Origin: an uncultured Dysgonomonas sp.
Lineage (GTDB): Bacteria > Bacteroidota > Bacteroidia > Bacteroidales > Dysgonomonadaceae
Direction: 5' to 3'
Length of the DNA stretch: 8,700 nucleotides
NCBI GenBank assembly: GCA_945292135.1
Contig: CALYRA010000022.1
Coordinates: forward strand, 1-8,700
The notes beneath the pieces were generated by a model, which did no database searches, was not told where the DNA came from, and worked only from the letters and a program-made list of their open reading frames with translations. Below, piece by piece: positions 1 through 6,763 of this stretch. The translations under genes were made by a program, and so were the position numbers. The number at the start of each line of letters is the position of its first letter. The stretch's first letter is position 1.

Positions 1-374
1 GATCCCGTCAATATGTATTCTTCCGCATTTATATTATTAAATTGAACAACCTTCGGATTTGACGAAATCTTAATTCTAAATCTCTTCATCAAATTATTTT
101 GCCATCCTTCTTTAAATAATCCGCAACGCATCATTTCGTAAAATTCTTTTTCTAAAGAGAAGCCGGCGAAAAGCAGACCGCTTTTTTTATCTGAATAAAT
201 ACCATAATTTCCATTAGCTATCCGAAATGTGCTAAGTTTCCAATCTTCGGGAAAATCAATTATCATTCCTCCGTGTTCTATATGTTCAATTTTTTTTTCA
301 TCAAACAATTGAGCATGAATGCCGGTAAACGTAAAAATAAATAAGGAAATAAGAATTATTAATTTATGATTCAT
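1..374 (-). CDS. Exported protein of unknown function, N-terminal part (cut by window edge)
   Basis: Reading the minus strand from the ATG at 374-372 gives about 124 codons with no stop before the window edge, so the C-terminus is missing. The protein starts with a short basic stretch (MNHK), a hydrophobic core at about residues 5-19, and an A-Q junction near residues 21-22 (GIHA/QLFDE), a typical signal peptidase I site for Bacteroidota exported proteins. The mature part is soluble-looking, with a segment IDFPEDWKLSTF and then alternating beta-like stretches. That pattern is loosely like small PsbP/DcrB-type lipoprotein or periplasmic folds, but I do not recognise a family and assign no function. 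No lipobox cysteine is seen. The gene is divergent from the LiaF-like/LytTR pair and shares a 214-bp upstream region with it, which makes co-regulation possible but unproven. The reading frame is convincing because of the signal peptide and clean translation. Confidence 0.8.
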   Translation of the reverse strand, partial: MNHKLIILISLFIFTFTGIHAQLFDEKKIEHIEHGGMIIDFPEDWKLSTFRIANGNYGIYSDKKSGLLFAGFSLEKEFYEMMRCGLFKEGWQNNLMKRFRIKISSNPKVVQFNNINAEEYILTG

Positions 375-403
375 TTTGTATAAGTTTATATATCTATTGG
401 AGA

Positions 404-420
404 TTACTTTGTAAAAGTAA
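404..420. repeat. Perfect 7-bp inverted repeat, possible operator
   Basis: TTACTTT-GTA-AAAGTAA is a perfect inverted repeat with a 3-base spacer. It lies 30 bases upstream of the minus-strand start at 374, where an operator or promoter of the exported-protein gene would sit. It is AT-rich and could be chance. No protein partner can be assigned. Confidence 0.35.
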
Positions 421-503
421 CCATAATATGCCAAGATAAAGTTAACAGAGTCTAAAAATATATTCTCGATTGCATTCGTTAAAGGAAAATATAGATATAT
501 TCA

Positions 504-530
504 TCGATTAATACAGGTAGTTTGTCGATT
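504..530 (+). repeat. TCGATT direct repeats with 21-bp period
   Basis: TCGATT occurs at 504-509 and 525-530, 21 bp (two helical turns) apart, and again at 466-471. The 466 and 504 copies are both preceded by ATATATTC, at 458-465 and 495-502. LytTR-family regulators are known to bind paired direct repeats about two turns apart. The pair lies just upstream of the candidate promoter of the LiaF/LytTR genes, so it may be an autoregulatory site. The hexamer itself does not match the published LytTR consensus well, so this is tentative. Confidence 0.3.
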
Positions 531-535
531 TTCAA

Positions 536-567
536 TTGATTCTATACATCATTTAGACATATCTTTA
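536..567 (+). promoter_or_regulatory. Candidate Bacteroidota-type promoter for the LiaF-like/LytTR pair
   Basis: TATCTTTA at 560-567 matches the -7 element TAnnTTTG except for the last base. A TTG at 536-538 lies 21 bases upstream, the normal distance for the -33 element. Transcription would begin about 15 bases before the ATG at 589. This is the best candidate in the intergenic region but is imperfect. Confidence 0.4.
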
Positions 568-588
568 CGGAAAACAAAACAAATAGTT

Positions 589-1350
589 ATGGAATCAAAT
601 AATTACTCAAATCATCCTCAAAAAAAACGCAACTTCTCCGGATTCGCCGTATTTCTGATATGTATAGGATCCCTTTTTCTTCTATTCAACCTCAATATAC
701 TCCCGAAGATGTTGCGTCTGATTATTCTATCATGGCAAATGCTGATTATTGCAATTGGTATATGGAACCTTGTATCAAAAAAAAATTATACTTCAGGGTT
801 GGTATTAATAATCATAGGTTCATTTTTTATATATCCTAAGATAGGCATATTCTTACCTTTTAATATATTAAAAATCGACATGTCTACATATTGGCCTTTA
901 ATACTTATTATTATAGGACTATACTTTATTTTCAATCGCTCCAAAAATTCATCTCGAAGAAGACAAAACGATATGCAATTCGATAACGAATCGGATGTTT
1001 CTGATTTGACTTCTTATATCGACAAGAATATCATGTTCAATAGTTCGGAACAGATTATTTTATCACAAAACTTCAAAGGCGGCAATGCCAGAGTTACGTT
1101 TGGGGATTTAATCATAGATCTGCGAAAAGCAAAATTAGCGGCTGGTACGTATTTACTTGAAGCAAACGCTATCTTTGGAAGCATTACGATATATGTCCCT
1201 TCCGATTGGATAGTCGACGTACAAGGAAGTTCAATATTTGGTTCTTTTGATGACAAACGACATGTGATAAATGCAGACAATATGGAATATCATTCTACAT
1301 TAGTCATCAAAGGAAATTCATGGTTTGCCGGCGTTGAAACAAAAAACTGA
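589..1350 (+). CDS. LiaF-like four-helix membrane protein (DUF5668 region plus LiaF C-terminal-type domain)
   Basis: This 253-residue protein has four hydrophobic helices at about residues 17-35, 44-62, 67-85 and 100-116. A polar, basic linker follows (about 118-145, including SSRRR), then a beta-rich domain at about 148-253. That domain shows the repeated FG/DL pattern of the LiaF C-terminal family: GGNARVTFGDLIIDL at about 164-178, ANAIFGSITIYVP at 192-204, SSIFGSF at 214-220 and a final GNSWFAGVE. In Bacillus, LiaF is a membrane inhibitor of the LiaRS envelope-stress system. In Bacteroidota such proteins are commonly encoded beside LytTR regulators. The LytTR gene begins only 20 bases downstream, so the two are almost certainly cotranscribed. 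No signal peptide and no Shine-Dalgarno sequence are seen. The family is confident; its role as a modulator of the neighbouring regulator is inference. Confidence 0.85.
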   Translation: MESNNYSNHPQKKRNFSGFAVFLICIGSLFLLFNLNILPKMLRLIILSWQMLIIAIGIWNLVSKKNYTSGLVLIIIGSFFIYPKIGIFLPFNILKIDMSTYWPLILIIIGLYFIFNRSKNSSRRRQNDMQFDNESDVSDLTSYIDKNIMFNSSEQIILSQNFKGGNARVTFGDLIIDLRKAKLAAGTYLLEANAIFGSITIYVPSDWIVDVQGSSIFGSFDDKRHVINADNMEYHSTLVIKGNSWFAGVETKN

Positions 1351-1370
1351 AGTTAAGAAAATAGGTAAAT

Positions 1371-2171
1371 ATGGAAATCCGACATCTTATCATTGTTCAT
1401 ACTTTCATCGCAACACTGCTTGCTGTACTTTTATACTTGGGATTAAATCCATTAATCTCCGTATCTGAATCGACCTTGCAAATCAATTGTATTATATTAA
1501 GCGTTTTGATATCCGGAACCCTTGTATTTACGGGATTTATATTAGAATACAGTCATACTGAAAGATTACCTTTCGCTAAGAAAATTTTATTTTACGTCAT
1601 CTTAGCTATACTTTTTATAGCTTGTAATGTAGGTATAAACACATTTATATTACACGAATTACTGGAAGCGGAAGAGTGGTCATCGTTATTACCAAGCATA
1701 CCAATAACAATAATTTTAGCTTTGTTTGTATATTCTATTTCCGTTATCATTTATGAAGTAAAATCAGAAAAAAGAGAAGAGGATAATGATGATGATATTT
1801 TAATTGAAGAACAAATTAAAGAGGTTGAAAATAGCGTACCTGCAATAGAGCATATAGCTGTAAAGAATGGAACTAAAATAACGGTTATACCAATCTCTGA
1901 AATAATATATTTGCAATCTGATGGCGACTATGTTATGATACATAGCACTCAAGGGAAATTTTTAAAGGAACAAACAATGAAATCATTCGAAACGAGTTTG
2001 CCCTCTACCAAAGTTGTAAGAGTTCACCGTTCCAATATTGTCAATATAGATTTTATCTTACAAATAGAATTATATGAAAAACAAAATCAAATACTTATAT
2101 TGAAAAACGGAGCTAAGGTCAGAATCAGCCTCAATGGATATAAGGCTTTAAAAGAAGTATTGGGACTTTGA
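1371..2171 (+). CDS. Membrane-anchored LytTR-family transcriptional regulator
   Basis: The 266-residue protein has four hydrophobic helices at about residues 6-24, 38-57, 70-92 and 107-128. A highly charged, acidic linker follows (about 132-152, including EEDNDDD), then a LytTR DNA-binding domain at about 160-262. Diagnostic LytTR features are IIYLQSDGDYVMI (178-190), the VVRVHRSNIVNIDFI segment (215-229) with R217, H219, R220 and S221, and LKNGAKVRISLNGY (244-257). There is no receiver domain with a phospho-acceptor aspartate and no histidine kinase domain. The sensing helices are fused directly to the output, giving a one-component regulator that must act at the membrane. The helices resemble the four-helix input of Bacteroidota LytS-type kinases. 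It follows the LiaF-like gene by 20 bases, and that protein is its probable partner. Targets are unknown; the divergent exported protein and the operon itself are candidates. Confidence 0.9.
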   Translation: MEIRHLIIVHTFIATLLAVLLYLGLNPLISVSESTLQINCIILSVLISGTLVFTGFILEYSHTERLPFAKKILFYVILAILFIACNVGINTFILHELLEAEEWSSLLPSIPITIILALFVYSISVIIYEVKSEKREEDNDDDILIEEQIKEVENSVPAIEHIAVKNGTKITVIPISEIIYLQSDGDYVMIHSTQGKFLKEQTMKSFETSLPSTKVVRVHRSNIVNIDFILQIELYEKQNQILILKNGAKVRISLNGYKALKEVLGL

Positions 2172-2178
2172 TTGAAAA

Positions 2179-2209
2179 AAGAACTATCAGTTTAAACGGT
2201 TTAGTTCTT
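2179..2209 (+). terminator. Weak stem-loop after the LytTR gene
   Basis: AAGAACTA (2179-2186) and TAGTTCTT (2202-2209) form a perfect 8-bp stem with a 15-base loop that contains the palindrome GTTTAAAC (2190-2197). It starts 7 bases after the LytTR stop codon. There is no clean T-run after it, and it overlaps the -33 region of the MATE promoter, so it could equally be a regulatory palindrome. Confidence 0.35.
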
Positions 2210-2217
2210 AAAGTATT

Positions 2218-2225
2218 TATCTTTG
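2218..2225 (+). promoter_or_regulatory. Bacteroidota -7 promoter element upstream of the MATE gene
   Basis: TATCTTTG is an exact match to TAnnTTTG and is identical to the element before metG. It predicts a transcript start near 2232 and a leader of about 36 bases before the ATG at 2268. No convincing -33 TTG is seen at the right distance. Confidence 0.65.
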
Positions 2226-2254
2226 CGGATCAAAACGGACATTTAGTTTTAATA

Positions 2255-2264
2255 ATCTCGAGAT
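2255..2264. repeat. ATCTCGAGAT palindrome just before the MATE start codon
   Basis: This perfect 10-bp palindrome ends 3 bases before the ATG at 2268, inside the predicted leader. The core TCTCGAGA recurs once in the window, at 5848-5855. It may be an operator or chance. Confidence 0.3.
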
Positions 2265-2267
2265 AAA

Positions 2268-3647
2268 ATGAAAAGCGGAGTACGCAATCTGACCGAAGGG
2301 GCTATATTCCCTACATTATTACGATTAGCTTTACCTTTGATGGGAACAAGTTTCCTACAAATGGCTTACACACTGATGGCTATGTCTTGGGTGGGAAGAT
2401 TAGGTACAACCGAACATCCCGAAATCGCGACAAAATCCGAAGCCGCAATCGGAGCTATTGGTATGCTGTTATGGTTTACCTCTTCGATAGCCTATCTGGC
2501 GATGATTGGAGCAGAAGTTGCGATAGGTCAATCAATTGGCGCGCGCAAGTTAAGACAAGCTTCGGCTTACGCCTCTAACGCGACTACGGTTGCGTTAATA
2601 ATAGGATTGATATGGACTTCAATACTTTTTATATTTGCGCCTGTTATTCTTTCCTTTTTCAAACTCGATGAAGATATTACGGGCGAAGCTATATTTTTTC
2701 TCCGTACTCTTTGCATTTATCTTCCATTCCAATTCATGACCTATTGTTTTGGAGGAATATATAACGGCTCGGGAAGAAGTTCTATCCCTTTTCGAAACTA
2801 CGCTTGCGGATTGGTGCTCAATATGATTCTTGATCCCATCTTCATGTTTCCTTTAGGTATGGGATTACATGGGGCTGCCGTGGGTATGGTTATATCACAA
2901 TTATTTGTATTTGGCTTGTTCTTTTATCAAATACGTTTCGGTAAAGGTATTTTAAACGGGTTTCGTTTTATAGTCCGTCCCCGCCGGATTTTCTTAAAAA
3001 GAATTTTCTTTTTGGGAGCTCCCGTATCGGCTATGAATACTATATATGCCTTTATCAATATGAATTTGGCTCGCGTAGCTTCAACAACCGGTGGACATTT
3101 AGGCTTAATGAGCCAAACGACCGGTGGGCAAATTGAGGGCGTATCTTGGAATACGTCGCAAGGGTTTTCTACCGCATTAAGCGCTTTTGTAGCCCAAAAT
3201 TTTGCGGCTGGAAAACCCGAAAGAGGTAAAAAAGCATATACGAACACATTACGCTTAATGGTTATCTATGGCTTAATAATCAGTCTGGTTTTTATATTCT
3301 TGGGCGGACAAATATTCGGAATTATAGTACCCGAAGAAAGTGCGATAGATGCAGGAGCAAAATATCTGTTCGTAATGGGACTAGTTCAGATATTTATGAT
3401 GTTAGAATTAACGACGCAAGGTATGTTCAACGGTATCGGACGTACAATCGAACCTGCGGTCATCAGTATAACTTTTAATGTTTTACGTATTCCTTTAGCT
3501 TGGTATCTCGCTTCATTTATGGGGATTATGGGAGTTTGGTGGGCGATAGCCATATCTACTGTTTGCAAAGGAACTATTTTGCCGATATGGTTTACCGTCG
3601 TTTACAACAGAGTGACGAAGAAGATCGCTAAAGTAAATAATTCCTAA
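2268..3647 (+). CDS. MATE family multidrug/cation antiporter
   Basis: The 459-residue protein is hydrophobic throughout and consistent with the 12 helices of the multidrug and toxic compound extrusion family, which exports cationic drugs or metabolites in exchange for Na+ or H+ across the inner membrane. The family start is present: NLTEGAIFPTLLRLALPL (7-24) followed by the helix-1 end MSWVGRLG (39-46). The GQSIGAR segment (87-93) and the second-half equivalent FVAQNFAAGKPERGKKAY (307-324) mark the two pseudo-symmetric halves. YNGSGRSSIP (165-174) and MFNGIGRTIEP (386-396) are the matching loops of each half. A polar insertion, about TTEHPEIATKSEA (47-59), extends the loop after helix 1. Length is normal. 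The gene has its own -7 promoter element and ends 58 bases before metG. The family is certain; the substrate cannot be inferred. Confidence 0.93.
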   Translation: MKSGVRNLTEGAIFPTLLRLALPLMGTSFLQMAYTLMAMSWVGRLGTTEHPEIATKSEAAIGAIGMLLWFTSSIAYLAMIGAEVAIGQSIGARKLRQASAYASNATTVALIIGLIWTSILFIFAPVILSFFKLDEDITGEAIFFLRTLCIYLPFQFMTYCFGGIYNGSGRSSIPFRNYACGLVLNMILDPIFMFPLGMGLHGAAVGMVISQLFVFGLFFYQIRFGKGILNGFRFIVRPRRIFLKRIFFLGAPVSAMNTIYAFINMNLARVASTTGGHLGLMSQTTGGQIEGVSWNTSQGFSTALSAFVAQNFAAGKPERGKKAYTNTLRLMVIYGLIISLVFIFLGGQIFGIIVPEESAIDAGAKYLFVMGLVQIFMMLELTTQGMFNGIGRTIEPAVISITFNVLRIPLAWYLASFMGIMGVWWAIAISTVCKGTILPIWFTVVYNRVTKKIAKVNNS

Positions 3648-3678
3648 ATCATAGTTTAAATTTCATCAACTAAATGAT

Positions 3679-3686
3679 TATCTTTG
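3679..3686 (+). promoter_or_regulatory. Bacteroidota -7 promoter element for metG
   Basis: TATCTTTG is an exact match to TAnnTTTG, 19 bases before the metG ATG. Transcription should start near 3693, leaving a leader of only about 13 bases with no room for a leader-based control element. A TTT at 3655-3657 lies 21 bases upstream as a weak -33 element. Confidence 0.7.
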
Positions 3687-3705
3687 CACTTCTAAAAAAA
3701 CTTTT

Positions 3706-5751
3706 ATGACAAAGAAATATAAAAGAACGCTTGTAACTTCCGCTCTACCTTACGCCAATGGCCCTGTACATATCGGACATATGGCAGGTGTCTACATACC
3801 CGCTGATATTTACGTACGCTATCTTCGTCTTCGCGGACAAGATGTGTTATTTATCGGTGGTTCGGACGAACATGGCGTCCCTATTACCATCCGCGCAAAA
3901 AAAGAGGGAGTTACTCCTCAGGACGTAGTTGATAAATACCATTCAATCATCAAAAAGTCTTTTGAGGATTTTGGTATTTCATTTGATATATATTCACGTA
4001 CAAGTTCAGATATACATAAAAAAACCGCTTCCGATTTTTTTAAAAAACTATACGAAAAAGGTGAGTTTGAAGAAAAAACAAACGAACAATATTACGACGA
4101 AGAAGCTAAAATGTTCTTGGCTGACCGTTATATTATGGGTGAATGCCCCCGTTGCGGCAACCCAAACGCTTACGGAGATCAATGTGAGTCTTGCGGTTCA
4201 TCCTTGAGTCCTACCGATTTGAAAAATCCACGTTCGACAATTTCGGGCTCCGCTCCTGTCATGCGTGAAACAAAACATTGGTATCTTCCGCTTGACAAAC
4301 ATGAATCATGGTTACGTCAATGGATTCTTGAAGATCATAAGGAATGGAAAACGAATGTTTATGGACAATGTAAATCATGGTTGGATACGGGACTACATCC
4401 CCGCGCCGTAAGTCGGGATTTGGATTGGGGAGTTCCTATTCCGCTTCCCGATGCCGAAGGTAAAGTATTATATGTATGGTTTGATGCTCCGATCGGCTAT
4501 ATATCGAATACTATCGAACTTTTGCCTGACAGCTGGGAAAAATGGTGGAAATCCGAAGACAGCAAATTGGTTCATTTCATAGGTAAAGATAATATCGTAT
4601 TTCATTGCATTGTCTTCCCGGCTATGCTCAAAGCCGATGGTTCATATATTTTGCCAGATAATGTTCCGGCAAATGAATTCTTGAATCTTGAAGGAGATAA
4701 AATCTCGACTTCACGAAATTGGGCTGTGTGGTTACATGAATATTTGGAAGATTTTCCGGGTAAACAAGATATTTTACGCTACGTTTTGACAGCAAATGCT
4801 CCGGAAACTAAAGATAATGACTTCACTTGGAAAGACTTTCAGGCGCGTAACAATAATGAGCTGGTCGCAATATTCGGAAACTTTGTAAATCGGTCGCTGG
4901 TGCTGACCCAAAAGTATTTTGATAATAAGGTACCTCAACTCAATGAATTGACTGATTACGATAAGGAAACAATCAAAGAATTTGTAAACGTTAAAGGATT
5001 AATAGAATCATATCTGGAAAATTACCGCTTCCGCGACGCTCTAAAAGAGGCGATGAATCTGGCGCGTATAGGAAACAAATACTTAGCAGATACCGAACCT
5101 TGGAAGCTCGCTAAAACCGATATGGAACGTGTGTCTACTATCTTAAATCTATCGTTACAAATCACAGCAAATCTATCTATCGCATTCGAACCGTTTATGC
5201 CAAACAGTACAAGTAAAATCAGAGAATTTCTATCTATCGATCCTATCGATTGGGAACGTTTAGGTCAAACTGATTTACTTGCGGCAGGACATCAATTAGG
5301 AAAATCAGAATTGTTGTTCGAAAAAATAGAAGATGATGTAATCGAAAAGCAGATTCAGAAATTGTTAGATACCAAAAAGGCGAATGAAGAAAATAATACG
5401 GAAATAAAAGTCGCTCCCCAAAAAGCGAATATACAATTCGATGAATTTGGGAAAGTAGATATTCGCGTAGGAACAATATTAGAATGCCAAAAGGTTCCCA
5501 AAACAGATAAGCTTCTACAATTTTTGATTGATGACGGTATAAAAAAACGGACTATCATTTCCGGTATAGCAGCTTATTATAATCCTGAAGATTTAGTTGG
5601 TAAACAAGTTTGTTTTATAGCTAATCTTGAAGCTCGCAAATTGAGGGGTATCCTTTCGGAAGGAATGATTCTTTCCGCCGAAAATGCGGATGGAAGTTTA
5701 GCGCTCATTCAGCCTATAAAAGAAGTAAATCCGGGCAGTCAAGTAGGATAA
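3706..5751 (+). CDS. metG: Methionine--tRNA ligase (MetRS) with C-terminal tRNA-binding domain
   Basis: This 681-residue cytoplasmic enzyme charges tRNA-Met (initiator and elongator) with methionine using ATP. The class I HIGH signature is H22-I-G-H25 and the KMSKS-loop equivalent is K332-I-S-T-S. A four-cysteine zinc knuckle in the connective region uses C147, C150, C160 and C163, placing it in the zinc-containing MetG1-like group. The helical anticodon-binding domain covers roughly 375-545. After a polar linker rich in N and E (about 555-575), an EMAP/Trbp111-type OB-fold tRNA-binding domain (about 577-680) begins at [11 protein letters not shown] and contains [17 protein letters not shown]. 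This appended domain typically makes the enzyme dimeric and improves tRNA binding. The reading frame is intact and the length is normal for the long form. The gene has its own promoter and a strong terminator. Confidence 0.98.
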   Translation: MTKKYKRTLVTSALPYANGPVHIGHMAGVYIPADIYVRYLRLRGQDVLFIGGSDEHGVPITIRAKKEGVTPQDVVDKYHSIIKKSFEDFGISFDIYSRTSSDIHKKTASDFFKKLYEKGEFEEKTNEQYYDEEAKMFLADRYIMGECPRCGNPNAYGDQCESCGSSLSPTDLKNPRSTISGSAPVMRETKHWYLPLDKHESWLRQWILEDHKEWKTNVYGQCKSWLDTGLHPRAVSRDLDWGVPIPLPDAEGKVLYVWFDAPIGYISNTIELLPDSWEKWWKSEDSKLVHFIGKDNIVFHCIVFPAMLKADGSYILPDNVPANEFLNLEGDKISTSRNWAVWLHEYLEDFPGKQDILRYVLTANAPETKDNDFTWKDFQARNNNELVAIFGNFVNRSLVLTQKYFDNKVPQLNELTDYDKETIKEFVNVKGLIESYLENYRFRDALKEAMNLARIGNKYLADTEPWKLAKTDMERVSTILNLSLQITANLSIAFEPFMPNSTSKIREFLSIDPIDWERLGQTDLLAAGHQLGKSELLFEKIEDDVIEKQIQKLLDTKKANEENNTEIKVAPQKANIQFDEFGKVDIRVGTILECQKVPKTDKLLQFLIDDGIKKRTIISGIAAYYNPEDLVGKQVCFIANLEARKLRGILSEGMILSAENADGSLALIQPIKEVNPGSQVG

Positions 5752-5767
5752 AAAAGATAATTCAGAA

Positions 5768-5805
5768 CATTGAAAAAGGAAACGTTCGGGTTTCCTTTTT
5801 CAATG
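5768..5805 (+). terminator. Strong hairpin terminator of metG
   Basis: CATTGAAAAAGGAAAC (5768-5783) and GTTTCCTTTTTCAATG (5790-5805) form a perfect 16-bp stem around the 6-base loop GTTCGG. It starts 17 bases after the metG stop codon and is followed by a moderately T-rich stretch. A chance origin is very unlikely, and the A-rich and T-rich arms suggest it could stop transcription from both sides. Confidence 0.9.
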
Positions 5806-5846
5806 CTTGTTTACATTATAATTTTTAAATCCTTATGTTTGGTTAA

Positions 5847-5856
5847 GTCTCGAGAC
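5847..5856. repeat. GTCTCGAGAC palindrome
   Basis: A perfect 10-bp palindrome that shares the TCTCGAGA core with the site at 2255-2264. It is nested in the interval between CTTATGT (5832-5838) and ACATAAG (5855-5861). It lies away from any gene start, so an operator role is doubtful. Confidence 0.25.
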
Positions 5857-5892
5857 ATAAGCTTTTTGATATTACATTTTAAAAGTAAATTG

Positions 5893-5917
5893 ATAGATTA
5901 AGGTAGAATTAATCTAT
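5893..5917. repeat. AT-rich 9-bp inverted repeat (stem-loop)
   Basis: ATAGATTAA (5893-5901) and TTAATCTAT (5909-5917) are perfectly complementary around the 7-base loop GGTAGAA, with two further G-T wobble pairs outside. It could be a secondary terminator for minus-strand transcription, since the stretch following on that strand is T-rich, or part of a small RNA. It is too AT-rich to be sure. Confidence 0.35.
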
Positions 5918-6014
5918 TGTATATAAAACATCTCTAATTATCTTATGTCAAATTAATTATTGCGATACGGCTATTCTCTTTATCCCTTCTATTGTTTGGA
6001 TATATATAATAAAT

Positions 6015-6042
6015 TAAGCCAAACGCATAAATGTTTGGCTTA
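6015..6042 (-). terminator. Hairpin terminator of the nitroreductase gene
   Basis: TAAGCCAAAC (6015-6024) and GTTTGGCTTA (6033-6042) form a perfect 10-bp stem with an 8-base loop. On the minus strand it begins 26 bases after the stop codon of the nitroreductase gene and is followed by a T/A-rich tail (TTTATTATATATATCC), as expected for an intrinsic terminator. Confidence 0.75.
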
Positions 6043-6068
6043 TAAGATATAAAAACACCTCCTTTATT

Positions 6069-6671
6069 TTACTCAAAGAATTTCACTCGCCCTTCGAGGG
6101 GTTTATATTCTTTTTTACCCGGCTTAGCGGTTGGATTTCCGAATGGCATTTGGGCGATTAATTTCCAATTTGAATCTAATTTCCAAGTTCGCTTTACTTC
6201 ATCATCTATCAATGGGTTGTAATGTTGTAATGATGCTCCTAAACCTGCATCTTCCAACATTGTCCAGATTGCTAATTGGTGCATTGCGGAAGTTTGCTGC
6301 GACCATATTGGAAAGTTATTTTTATAATCAGGCAAACTTTCTTGCAGGCTTTTTATAACCTGTTCATCCTCAAAAAATAAAACCGTCCCATAGCCTGACA
6401 GGAAAGCTCCATCGACTTTAGCTTCTGTACTTTTAAACGTTTCAGCTGAAACAAGTTTACGTAAGGTTTCCTTTACTATATTCCAAAGCTTTTTATGATG
6501 ATCGCCTAATAACAATACTACACGAGTAGATTGTGAATTAAAAGCAGAAGGAACGTGTTTAACCGCAAAGTTCAAAATATCCTTTATTTCATTATCTGAT
6601 ATAGATACTTTATTATCCAGATTGTAACATGATCTTCTGTTTTCTAAAGCTTCTTTAAAATCTCTTTTCAT
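6069..6671 (-). CDS. Frm2/Hrb1-type nitroreductase family protein
   Basis: The 200-residue protein belongs to the FMN-dependent nitroreductase superfamily, in the subgroup related to yeast Frm2 and Hrb1 (fatty-acid repression-related). Visible signatures are ENRRSCYNL (10-18), where the RRS residues normally contact the FMN phosphate, HVPSAFNSQSTRVVLL (39-54), GYGTVLFFED (93-102), the paired GLGASLQHYNPLID (143-156) and the C-terminal AQMPFGNP (173-180). Such enzymes reduce nitroaromatics or quinone-like compounds with NAD(P)H and act as cytosolic homodimers. In yeast they are linked to lipid signalling and oxidative stress, but the natural substrate in bacteria is not established. The length is normal and the frame intact. 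The gene is single, convergent with metG and divergent from the HAD operon 92 bases away. No exact TAnnTTTG element is seen upstream on this strand. Confidence 0.92.
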   Translation of the reverse strand: MKRDFKEALENRRSCYNLDNKVSISDNEIKDILNFAVKHVPSAFNSQSTRVVLLLGDHHKKLWNIVKETLRKLVSAETFKSTEAKVDGAFLSGYGTVLFFEDEQVIKSLQESLPDYKNNFPIWSQQTSAMHQLAIWTMLEDAGLGASLQHYNPLIDDEVKRTWKLDSNWKLIAQMPFGNPTAKPGKKEYKPLEGRVKFFE

Positions 6672-6726
6672 AACTTTTTTGTTTTCTATATATTAACAAC
6701 CCAACATTCATAAAGGTTTATTTTTG

Positions 6727-6734
6727 TACATTTG
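6727..6734 (+). promoter_or_regulatory. Bacteroidota -7 promoter element for the HAD-methyltransferase-YfhO operon
   Basis: TACATTTG exactly matches TAnnTTTG and predicts a start near 6741, about 23 bases before the ATG at 6764. It is embedded in a short direct repeat, TTTGTA at 6723-6728 and 6731-6736. No good -33 TTG is seen at the usual distance. Confidence 0.6.
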
Positions 6735-6763
6735 TAATTGAATAAAAATATATTAAATAACAG

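Larger units (their letters stand above)
5752..6068. other. Convergent intergenic region between metG and the nitroreductase gene
   Basis: This 317-bp AT-rich stretch lies between the 3' ends of two convergent genes. I see no protein-coding frame worth calling. It holds three stem-loops: the metG terminator at 5768-5805, an AT-rich hairpin at 5893-5917 and the nitroreductase terminator at 6015-6042. It also has CTTATGT at 5832-5838 and 5942-5948, with its inverse ACATAAG at 5855-5861. No exact TAnnTTTG promoter was found inside it. Confidence 0.7.

Noticed and set aside
431..438. TATCTTGG on the minus strand as a promoter for the exported-protein gene
   Set aside because: One mismatch to TAnnTTTG, no clear -33 element, and a rather long leader; too weak to list as a feature.
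1014..1280. Minus-strand open frame of 88 codons inside the LiaF-like gene
   Set aside because: It is fully antisense to a well-supported gene, shows no domain pattern and has no promoter.
2927..3247. Minus-strand open frame of 106 codons inside the MATE gene
   Set aside because: It is an antisense shadow of conserved MATE helices with no recognisable protein features.
3647..3679. Imperfect hairpin between AATCAT and ATGATT after the MATE gene
   Set aside because: The arms are short with a bulge, there is no T-run, and the right arm is part of the metG promoter, so it is not a credible terminator.
3648..3705. Possible leader regulatory RNA (T-box or SAM riboswitch) before metG
   Set aside because: The gap is only 58 bases and the -7 element at 3679-3686 leaves about 13 transcribed bases, too short for either.
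3929..4207. Second plus-strand frame inside metG
   Set aside because: It overlaps the catalytic and zinc-binding part of MetRS in another frame, and its low-complexity lysine/threonine composition reflects the AT-rich codons of metG.
5231..5251. Tandem-looking CTATCGAT repeat inside metG
   Set aside because: It encodes SIDPID in frame and is explained by codon repetition in a coding region.
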